Assembly (NCBI GenBank): GCA_001969505.1 | Contig: LSSK01001601.1 | Coordinates: 1-32,776, forward strand | Source of the DNA: Zancudomyces culisetae | Lineage: Eukaryota > Kickxellomycota > Harpellomycetes > Harpellales > Legeriomycetaceae | Length of the DNA stretch: 32,776 bases | Reading direction: 5' to 3' | Part shown: piece by piece, positions 9,844 through 17,893 of the stretch | Position numbering within the stretch: the stretch's first letter is position 1 | How the letters are laid out: each line of letters opens with the position of its first letter | The notes under the pieces: generated by a model | Told to the model about the DNA's origin: nothing | The model's input: the letters and a program-made list of their open reading frames with translations, nothing else | The model's database searches: none | Made by a program: the position numbers and the translations under genes

Positions 9844-10758
9844 CTACCCAGATACTTTTTTTTCAAGTAGTTTGGCTCTCTCCTCTGACTTTTCTCGATA
9901 GATATCTATATATTTTTGCTTTTCGGCATCAGGTAATTCTCTCCAATCCTTTGAAATAATACTGATCGATTGTAAGTACTCTTCGCGAGAATTTAAAACA
10001 GGCCTCAACTTCAGCCTTTCTTGTAAATACATCGCGTAAGGGTTAGGGACCCTTTTTGGTACTAGAGGGTTTTTCAAGCGCAGACTATACCCAGGTCTGT
10101 TGGTCTTTTTTATTCGCATTATCTTTCGTCTTTTGTTTTCAAAAGATATCATCGTTTTATCTGTATTTTTCCACCATTCAATATACTCTTGATATCTTTC
10201 CTCCCTTAATTTTCGCGCCTTCTCCTTGTATACGTTTTTTTCTTCCTCACTCAAAGCTTTGTATCCCTCAATTAAACTACTCAAGCATACTTTTTCCCCC
10301 TTGATTTTTTTCGCATTCTCCATGAAAAATATATTCTGTGGCCTCATATAAAATTTGGGTATGTCATGTAGTATGGGCGTAGTTCCCTGAATTTTTTTTA
10401 TCATTTTTCTATCAATCGTAATGTCACCTTTTTTGGTCGGGAGATCGAGAGAGGCTCTCAAAAAGAGAAAGCTATTTGATTCTGACCCAATTTGTTTCTC
10501 TGGCTCATCACTCGTTTTGGAGGGTCGACCTAATTTGTTTTTTTTCGGCTTTATCGTTGCTGCTTCATTATAATTTTTCTCTGTAGTCAACTCTGAAGAT
10601 CCGGTTTTCGATTGATATTCACGCGCTTGTTGTCTGTAAAATTGATCATTTTTCTCCCTTGGCAGATTTGGGATTGTTCTAAGAGTATGACTTCTTATAA
10701 GATTGGGCCCTTGTGAACGCAATTTGAGCCCAAATGAAAAGATCTTTTTCAACTGCAT
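9844..10758 (-). CDS. Mitochondrial HMG-box DNA-packaging protein, Abf2/Gcf1-like
   Basis: Probable mitochondrial nucleoid protein that bends and compacts mtDNA. The start is the ATG at 10758; 304 residues, no intron seen. The N-terminal 45 residues are basic and hydroxylated with no acidic residue before about 35, as in a matrix presequence. A short basic stretch with a GRP core (KNKLGRPSK, about 74-81) resembles an AT-hook. HMG box 1 spans about 138-200 (RPQNIFFMENAK, LIEGYKALSEEEK, EYIEWWK). Box 2 spans about 236-300 (VPNPYAMYLQER, DWRELPDAEKQKY). Tandem boxes after a presequence are the Abf2/Gcf1/TFAM layout. The linker is very basic and the protein is longer than Abf2 (183 aa), closer to Candida Gcf1. 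A nuclear HMG protein is the alternative. Confidence 0.82.
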   Translation of the reverse strand: MQLKKIFSFGLKLRSQGPNLIRSHTLRTIPNLPREKNDQFYRQQAREYQSKTGSSELTTEKNYNEAATIKPKKNKLGRPSKTSDEPEKQIGSESNSFLFLRASLDLPTKKGDITIDRKMIKKIQGTTPILHDIPKFYMRPQNIFFMENAKKIKGEKVCLSSLIEGYKALSEEEKNVYKEKARKLREERYQEYIEWWKNTDKTMISFENKRRKIMRIKKTNRPGYSLRLKNPLVPKRVPNPYAMYLQERLKLRPVLNSREEYLQSISIISKDWRELPDAEKQKYIDIYREKSEERAKLLEKKVSG

Positions 10759-10900
10759 CGCATTAATCCTCAGTGGTGATATTTTATCTGTTGGGTACTG
10801 GTACTTTGAAGATTTTTTTCAAGTATTTTACTTCTTCTCCAGAAAAAAAAATCAAATAAAAAAGTTATAATAGTGATAATAATGAACCTGCAAAAACTAT

Positions 10901-11128
10901 TTGCCAAAAAAAAATTATGATTTGTTAAAAAAACACACACTCGCAAATATTACGGCCAACTTGCTAGAGCATACTAAACTCTGGCTCTATAAGGTAAAAA
11001 AAAATGTTGATCATGTGCCTCAAGGTTATCCAGAGTTGTCAAGTATTGGTGACGAACTGAGCCTAGCTATTCTACCAAAGCTCAAACATTGGAGGTATTC
11101 AGGCTACACTAAAGAAACCAGATCATAA
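10901..11128 (+). CDS. Small open frame, unrecognised, doubtful
   Basis: Seventy-five codons with an ATG start. The middle reads LEHTKLWLYKVKKNVDHVPQ and the end ILPKLKHWRYSGYTKE, of balanced composition with no membrane span. It starts about 140 bases from the divergent HMG start. I find no family match by eye and no second exon. It may be a relic, an unannotated small gene or chance. Confidence 0.2.
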   Translation: MPKKNYDLLKKHTLANITANLLEHTKLWLYKVKKNVDHVPQGYPELSSIGDELSLAILPKLKHWRYSGYTKETRS

Positions 11129-12830
11129 ATTACAACACTAGAGTTTGGAGCATAATGCATCTTGCATTGTTTTAAAGTAATATGGCGCCTACTTATAACA
11201 TATTGCTGCATTTACGGCCTTTGGTTCTTCTAATGAGTCAAGTAATAAAAATTCACAATATTTGTACATTTTTGTTCAACAATTTTTATTTATCCATGAT
11301 TTTACTTGTGATGATGGGCATTATGCTTCAACGCCGTGGCTATCGATTGCTATGTATGAACCTCAGTTATATATCGTATTTTGCAAACCAAATTCACAAA
11401 GTACTTTATTTATGAGCGAACCAGTATTCTTATCAAGATGTTGGGGGGAGGGGAAGGATAAAATAGTCATCTTAGATTTCCTGTCAATGTTATGTAAGAG
11501 AAACACACATAATACATTTAGATAATCATACCAAGGTACACAGGATTGTGTGTTTGTAAAAAAACCCACTTTATCAATAAGTTTAATTAGTTGATAAATT
11601 CTGAATTTGCTTGTACTTGTTGATTCAAGTGAAATGCTTTCTAATGTACAGTCTCTAGTATATCAACTGTGGTTAATATGAGCAGCTATGAATGAATAAA
11701 TACTGCAACGAATAAGAAAAGACTCCAAGCACGGCTGCTGCATTTTACCAAACGCCGCTCTCACTCTAGCTAGTAAAATATCTGGTACGATATGTAGAAC
11801 CTTTAACAAAGACTAAATCCTATTTTTTAGGTTATGTAAACAAAATGGAAGGAGAAAATATTGCTGAATGGTCGAATGATGAAAAAAGAGTGGATTGTGG
11901 TGCTCGTATTCCAATATTAAACCAGTACCTTTTTCCGAATACCGATTCAACACTTTCTTAAGTTCCGGTGCCTATTTTGACTCCGGTCTCTCTTTTTTTA
12001 TCTGGGTATGGTTGGTACGCTCTATATCAACCCAAATGATATACTATCGAACAACACAAACAATAAAGCTCAAAAAAAAACATTCGGTATATTTTAAGCT
12101 AATTATCGGCTAATTTTTACAAAACTCTTTGATTGCTGGATAATAGAATATTTGCCAAATATTGGGGGCTATTTTACCAATAATTTGCTAATCATACATA
12201 AACATAACACAAAATCAACATCCAATTTTGATGTGTTTTCAAAGGAAAATGTAACCTGATGTTTCCCTCAACAATGATTTCTCAGCAAACAGCGTCTCTA
12301 TTTGTACAAGTAAGGTGTTTTTTTTTGCTCTCCCCAAACCCTTTCGCGCCACTTTCCGCAATATTGATTTGCATCAAACTAGGCAGTTATAAAAAGTTTT
12401 CAATGTTAAATTTGCAACCAATGGTAATCTGAACTGCATTTATAGGCTCGCTTAAACTAAAAAAAAACATAATGTACACATTTGCTATATTTCCAGAAAG
12501 GAAAAAGGATCCCAAAGTCACTAAATAAGAAAACTGCCGCTACACTAGCGTGATTTAATAAGTACCAGAAAAGCATCCATTTCAGTTTTGGACCTTAACA
12601 GGTCTAATCGATAGGAATAACTTATCAAATCGATAAAGAATTTTATATTTACTCAAATTAAACAAATTTCTTTTATCACCCAATGTCGTTTAGCTCAATA
12701 AGAGGCCATCGTTACTCCTTATTCCTGTCATATCTCTTTTTCTATTTGTCTAAATGTCCATATTAATAAATACACACTTCTTGTATAAGAGTGTATGAAA
12801 TCCTGATTCCACGTGTATGCACACAAAATG

Positions 12831-12838
12831 TATATAAA
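12831..12838 (+). promoter_or_regulatory. Probable TATA box of the first Ato gene
   Basis: TATATAAA lies 128 bases before the ATG at 12966, a normal spacing for a regulated yeast promoter. Other AT-rich sites nearby, including the (AT)n run ending at 12960, weaken certainty. Confidence 0.5.
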
Positions 12839-12965
12839 GACGGTTTTTTCATCCACAAACAAAGGAGTGTTAAATTGTAGGTTTTCCACGGGATTTGTCT
12901 CTTTATCCACACATAGATAGTAGGGTTTTAGCACACATCAAATTACATATATATATATATAAGAA

Positions 12966-13640
12966 ATGGACATTTCAGAACACAGCTCAAGAAGTCATGA
13001 AAAGCTTACACTGGAGGATGCTCAGTTAGCGTATGAACCCGAAAAATTGCCCTACGGTGATGCTGTTCCTTTGGGTTTAGCAGGCTTCGGATTTGTTACC
13101 GTTGAGTCATGTATCTTGGCTTTATACAAATGGAGTATTGGTGCCTATGAAAAACAATTCTTCTTGATAGGTGATGGTATGTTTATAGGTGGATTGGCAC
13201 AATTTGTTGCTGGAATATTCTGCTTTTTGAATCTCGACACATTCCACGGGGTTGCATTTACTTCGTTCGGATGTATTTGGATGTCCAACGGAGTCCGCTA
13301 CTATCTTTCGAATACTGACACAATTCTTGTTGACCCAAGCAAAAAATACATATATGAAATCCAGGAGGGAATTGCCCACATCTCACTATGTATCTGGGTT
13401 TTTACACTCTTAATGTGCAACCTTAGGAAGCCATTCGCCGTTTTCACCTTGTTTATCCTGCTAAATTTGTATGTGTATCTTCGTACCATTGAGGCCTGGG
13501 TAGGTGGCGAAACTCTTGGTATTGTAGCATCTATTATTGGAATAATTCTGGGACTCAATGCCTTCTACAATGGGTTGTCAATATTTGTTGGTAGATGTAA
13601 TCCTTCAGTGAAGATTCCCTTAGGCAAGCGATTGTTCTAA
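12966..13640 (+). CDS. Ato/GPR1-FUN34-YaaH family acetate (or ammonium) transporter
   Basis: Six-span plasma-membrane protein of the Ato1/Ady2 family, which in yeasts moves acetate and is linked to ammonium export. 224 residues, no intron. A polar N-tail of about 35 residues precedes YGDAVPLGLAGFGF (about 38-51), the family entry motif in divergent form: the usual NPAPLGL has become DAVPLGL. The next hallmark, GGLAQFVAG then DTFHGVAFTSFGCIW (about 75-105), matches the family's GGLxQxxAG and NTFGxTAFSSYGxFW. Hydrophobic spans follow to about residue 210, and the tail ends in basic residues (PLGKRLF). It is followed 400 bases downstream by a paralog, a local tandem duplication. Substrate cannot be read from the sequence, and the loss of the NP pair suggests a derived subfamily. 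Confidence 0.83.
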   Translation: MDISEHSSRSHEKLTLEDAQLAYEPEKLPYGDAVPLGLAGFGFVTVESCILALYKWSIGAYEKQFFLIGDGMFIGGLAQFVAGIFCFLNLDTFHGVAFTSFGCIWMSNGVRYYLSNTDTILVDPSKKYIYEIQEGIAHISLCIWVFTLLMCNLRKPFAVFTLFILLNLYVYLRTIEAWVGGETLGIVASIIGIILGLNAFYNGLSIFVGRCNPSVKIPLGKRLF

Positions 13641-13981
13641 TAGCTAATCCCGAACTTTCCTAATTTCGCTTAGCCGTATTTTATTTAGGACTAGCTTTTT
13701 TTACCCACCCCTGCACATGTTAATCAATATTCAAATGTAAATAAAAGGTCTAATATATATCGCCCTTGGGGAATCAGTAAAGCCTGTTATACACGTTTTT
13801 ACAATGGTGATTCCCTAAAAAAACTTCAAAAATGGTAAAACAATGGCCTTATTGTCCCCCTCATGATACCTGGTTAGAGTATATATGTACATGTTGGATT
13901 TGGACGATGATTGTTGGGAAATTATTGAATCAGGGTTTTTTCAACATGCTTTTTATTATTGTTAGCCGGTTCTCAAGTGGT
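13641..13981. other. Spacer between the tandem Ato genes
   Basis: It holds the 3' end of the first Ato gene and whatever promoter remains for the second. A 57-codon frame opens with ATG at 13832 and closes at 14005. Its last residues (GELAFDQG) resemble the first copy's AQLAYEP, but most of it looks unlike the paralog. Confidence 0.5.
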
Positions 13982-14628
13982 GAGCTAGCATTTGATCAAG
14001 GGTAGCATATAAACATGTATATTTAGCTTTTGCATTTTATGGTGATGTAATTCCGCTGGGATTAATGGGTTTCGGATTTGTAGCTCTTGAACTGGGAACC
14101 ATAGCATTATATAACTGGAACGTTGAAGAATACAAAAAAGTGGTTTACATTACAGGGGATATATTATTCATCGGAGGGTTGGCACAGCTGATAGCTGGGT
14201 TTTTTTCAATACTCTCCCTCGACACGTTTCATGGTGTCACATTTACGTCCTTTGGATGCATCTGGATGGCGTATGGAATTCGGTTTATTCTTATAAATGT
14301 TGGCACTACGTCTGGAAGTATTAACAAAAAAAACATACTTGATGTCCAAAATGGAATCTCACACCTCCCGCTTTGTATTTGGGGAATTATTTTATTTTTG
14401 TGTGCCATTAGGAAAAATATTATCATAGTGCTTCTGTTTGGATTTTTATCACTTAGTAGTTTATTGAGCACTATAGGTGTATGGACAGACAGCAGAGCCG
14501 TAAATTTTGTTGGTGCAGCTGTGGGAATGGTTGCGGGAGTTTTGGCTTTTTATATCTCACTCTCATTGATGTTGCGCAAATGCGATATTCCATTTAGGTT
14601 ACCACTGGGGAGGAGGATAACATGGTGA
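13982..14628 (+). pseudogene. Second Ato/GPR1-FUN34-YaaH paralog, N-terminus disrupted
   Basis: Tandem copy of the upstream transporter. From YGDVIPLGLMGFGF (from 14038) to the basic end PLGRRITW (stop at 14626-14628) it aligns block for block with copy 1, including GGLAQLIAGF and DTFHGVTFTSFGCIW. The reading frame has no ATG between an in-frame stop at 13993-13995 and 14065. The ATG at 14065 falls inside the first motif, so a protein from there (187 aa) would lack the N-tail and part of span 1. Upstream, GELAFDQ (13982-13999) resembles AQLAYEP of copy 1 but lies in another frame. Skipping 26 bases near 14001-14027 restores frame and gives the same motif spacing as copy 1. The transmembrane body is intact, so decay would be recent. 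A missed 5' exon or noncanonical splicing remains possible. Confidence 0.65.
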
Positions 14629-15051
14629 TACCATTGATTCGCTTTCAGTCCTGGATGCTTATTTGAAAAATCCCACACAAAAGAAATAAAATAGCCATTC
14701 GTTCTGTTTACTTGGATTCTTTTTTAAATGCCACCTATTTGGTGTGGGATTAAGGTTGCTAACAGCTGTCCAATTAGCGCAAAGCACAGAAAAAGTCGAT
14801 GAAGGTGGGAATGGTGGAACTGAGGGCGAAATTTATAAGAATATGTGAGTTATGCTGGTAGGGTTGAAGAAGGGAGGGTGCATTGCCGTTAAACTAATTA
14901 TATCTCGCTAATGAAGGTACTGGGAATATTACTAACTGCAACTTTTTCTCGCAAAAAAAAAGCGAGAAATCTCAGCATTTAGGAGAGGTAATGGGGAGAG
15001 AGGGAAAAATGAGTTTTGTTTTATCCACATTCCATAATCAACAAAGTCATA

Positions 15052-15071
15052 TCACCTCACCTCACCTCACA
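15052..15071. repeat. (TCACC)n short tandem repeat
   Basis: Three to four CTCAC units in tandem, in the intergenic region downstream of the Ato pair. Confidence 0.8.
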
Positions 15072-15895
15072 CTATATCATACGAGTCACTTGGCTGATGT
15101 TGATATTTTGCTACTAGCTAATAAAGCAAAGAATTCAACAGCTTAATTGTAATTGCGAGTAAGAAATCTTATCTCTACACATTCAATCAATACACAAGCT
15201 ATCTGCAGTACTGCCATAGAGATCTACACATGTGGGGGAAAAAAATGAGTAGCTGTAGTCAACATTTTACTATTCGTGTATTTTGACAGGACACTCGTTT
15301 TGAATAGATGGAGAGGCAAATATGCATTCTATAAATGTACTTTTGAATGCAAGAGATTTAACCAAAGTATTTTAATAAAATTAAAGCCGTTCCAAAAAAA
15401 ACTAGCATGTTGCGAGTAGTAGGAGTAAAGCACAAAAAGTTGATAATTCGGAGTCATTTTTATTTACATCCTTTCATCTCACTTGCACGGATTTTACCAC
15501 TGAATTGGGTTCAATCTGTAGATGTATGTATTTGTGATTAGTTGTTGCTAAGAATAGAATTATTTTATAACTGTACCAAAATGTCTTTACAAAAATAAAC
15601 CAACATGGATCCAACTTATAAACGTATAATTAGGGGAAATGCTTGACCATGAATAAATATAATCATCCATAACGTATAAAAATATATTTTTATGCAGAAA
15701 GGATGGGACTTTCTAAAAATAACTGTACAGTAAGTATGAGTATACACACTAAGATTATACAATAGGCATGTCAGAAAAACTCGTCTATCTAGAGTGATGG
15801 ATGAGATGACATGGTCAGAACGAACCAAAAAAAAAGTGTAAAGTGCTCGAAACGATTGAACTATAAGATGAAGGATAGAGCACACAAAAAAAAAC

Positions 15896-15903
15896 TATAA
15901 AAG
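15896..15903 (+). promoter_or_regulatory. TATA box of the secreted beta-barrel protein gene
   Basis: TATAAAAG lies 163 bases before the ATG at 16066 and is followed at once by AGGGG, the core of a stress-response element in Saccharomyces. The TATA box is a good match; the stress element is only a five-base hit. Confidence 0.6.
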
Positions 15904-16065
15904 GGGATCGGGACGGTACGAAAGAAAGAAAGAATAGAATTGATCAATATCAAACTGAGAGATATAAGACTTACTTATAAATATAATACAACTGTATAAG
16001 CCTACCATAATAAGACAGAAAAATAAGCCAGACTGAAAACAAAAAACAAGCACAACACAGCGAAA

Positions 16066-16521
16066 ATGAAGTTCACAAACACAGAAAAATCATCACTCTT
16101 TGGTTATCTAAGTACACTGTCAGTGCTATCCCTACTAGTTAGTGGTGCTGTTGTAGAAGTAAATAATGCCAATGCATTGCTGCGACGAGAGGGTTCTGAT
16201 AAAGGACCATTCCAAGGAGATGCTACCTTCTACAACGTAGAAATGGGTGTAACATCGTGTGGGTTCAAAAAGACCAACAAGGATTATGTAGGTGCCATGA
16301 ATGCACCACAGTATGGAGAGCATGACAACCCAAACAACGCCGAAGTGTGCAATAAATGTGTACTGATAAAACATAACGATAAGAGTGTGAAGGTTACTAT
16401 CGTTGACAAATGCCCCGAGTGCGAGTTTGGAAGTATTGATTTGAGTCCAGCAGCATTTAAAGAGCTGGCACCTGAAAGTGCAGGAAGGATCAAGATGGAG
16501 TGGGACTATGTAAAATGTTAG
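16066..16521 (+). CDS. Small secreted RlpA/barwin-like double-psi beta-barrel protein
   Basis: Likely an extracellular or cell-wall protein of 151 residues. A hydrophobic core at about 11-30 serves as signal peptide. The dibasic Arg-Arg at 40-41 (LLRRE) suits Kex2 cleavage and would release a mature chain starting EGSDKGPFQG. The domain begins GDATFYNVEMGVTSCGF (51-67), continues with the conserved Asp/Asn-Tyr step and MNAPQYG, then VTIVDKCPEC (110-119), IDLSPAAFKELAPES and a final WDYVKC. This is the order of RlpA/barwin/expansin-type barrels in fungi. Six cysteines (65, 95, 98, 116, 119, 151) can pair. No cellulose-binding expansin domain 2 is present. Functions in this family vary (wall binding, protease inhibition), and none can be assigned here. 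Confidence 0.84.
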   Translation: MKFTNTEKSSLFGYLSTLSVLSLLVSGAVVEVNNANALLRREGSDKGPFQGDATFYNVEMGVTSCGFKKTNKDYVGAMNAPQYGEHDNPNNAEVCNKCVLIKHNDKSVKVTIVDKCPECEFGSIDLSPAAFKELAPESAGRIKMEWDYVKC

Positions 16522-17893
16522 TATGTACAAAGATGATGGAAGAGGTGTGTGAGTTTTATTCACTTCTTTCCTGTATTTCACTCGCTTTTTTTCCCCTCCG
16601 CATTTTTAAATGTTAATTTAAAGTGAGCAACTTTTACTACAAATAACAGACAATACAACATCTATATTTGTACCTCACCTATCTTTAGAGTAAAATTTAC
16701 TATATAAAAAAAACAAACTTGATAATAGTATTATTAGTTTTTATTCATTTATCTTTTTTATTAATAAAAAAATTTCTATACAATACATCGGTGAAATACC
16801 TGCGCAGTTGAGTAGATAAGAGCACGGATATTAGCTCGGAAGCAGAGGTATTTATGAAGCAGCAATCAGTATGGTGCTGTGTTTTTCTGCATCATTACCA
16901 ACCGCCCTAGGATTTATTGGTTCTGCCATGGTGTAAATTGTAAGGTGTTTATACATATGCAAAAAGGAAATAACAAAGAGACTATTTTGGAATACTTAAA
17001 CCAGGGATGGGTCACAAGGTGACACAGTTGGTTTAATGTCTCTAGACAACAGGATGCTGTAGCATAGCATGTGGATGAAGCCAGAGAATTGAAAAACACA
17101 CCACATTAAAAAGTCAAAATCTGTGTAAATAAATAAATTAATGAATAGGGCGAGTCAGCAGGCAAAATAAGGCATATGTGGAAAAGTTCAAACAAATGCA
17201 GGATTTTTTATTATTTTATTTTTCCGTCTTCACTTTGTATGTGCACGAAGTAATAGAAAGTTCGAAAAGGCGATAAATAATTGGAAAAAAAAAAGGGGGG
17301 GGGGGTGATTTTTAGTCGTTGATAAATCTGCAAATTGATATTCAGCATTTAAAGAACAAGAATAAGAACAATAGCAAAACCGACCAAGAACGAGAAAATA
17401 AGAAAAAAAGTACAACACGAAAAAAAAAAAAACAAAAACGCAGTTGGTTACGTATATTAAAAAAACGAGAGAGAAATGGTATATTTTAAATAAAGCAGTA
17501 TAAAATAAAGAGTAAACCACAATAAAAGAGATAAATAAAACTGTATCTAAAATATCAGATATAAACAATAACGCTTTTTTTTTAGTGCTTAGTATTTCGA
17601 GCTTTTTTAATTTTTTTTTTGTCACTAAAAGAAAACAGAAAATAATGAATTCATAACCAAGTAACTTTGAACACCAAAGAACACAGCATATATAAGAAAT
17701 CAAGAGGTTGAAAATCAAGACTTGAACACAATACAATAAAGAAGGAATAGAGAAAACAGAGAAAACAGACAAAAGCGGGCTTAAAAAGACAATTCGAGTT
17801 GGGCATTCTTTTTAAATGCGTCTGAAGCGAGGTTCCATTAAAGAAAAAAAAACAAAATAGTACAAGAATAACGGGGGGAAAAAAAAACAAGTA
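16522..17893. other. 1.37-kb region with purine-rich leader of CCR4
   Basis: The right half (about 17230-17893) is strongly A/G-rich on the plus strand, with A10 followed by G11 at 17285-17305 and many A runs. It probably forms the CCR4 promoter and 5' leader. The long open frame on its complementary strand is a by-product of this purine skew. No gene is supported. Confidence 0.55.
17285..17305. repeat. A10-G11 homopolymer junction
   Basis: Ten A followed by eleven G on the coding strand of CCR4, about 590 bases before its start. A G11 run could affect RNA structure if transcribed. Confidence 0.9.

Larger units (their letters stand above)
10759..12965. other. 2.2-kb intergenic gap with possible gene relics
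   Basis: This is the longest gap in the window, lying between the divergent HMG gene and the first Ato gene. I see three short open stretches on the plus strand that look vaguely protein-like: 10901-11128 (75 codons), 11262-11525 (87 codons) and an ATG-led frame of 38 codons at 11845-11961. None has a recognised domain, and phases do not join obviously. TATA-like elements occur near the right end. The gap probably holds two promoters and possibly decayed coding sequence. Confidence 0.45.
14629..16065. other. 1.4-kb intergenic region upstream of the secreted protein gene
   Basis: No protein-like frame beyond chance stretches. It contains a direct repeat of TCACC/CTCAC type at 15052-15071, several A and G runs and a TATA box at 15896. 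An intergenic span this long before a small secreted-protein gene suggests an extended regulatory region, which is inference. Confidence 0.55.

Noticed and set aside
14002-14027. A genuine ultra-short intron in the second Ato gene
   Set aside because: At 26 bases with noncanonical ends it is shorter than any fungal spliceosomal intron I can defend. Kept only as an open question in the findings.
17230-17772. Minus-strand frame of 180 codons that looks like a membrane protein
   Set aside because: It is the complement of an A/G-rich leader, so Phe, Leu and Ser dominate by composition. It has no motif or family likeness.
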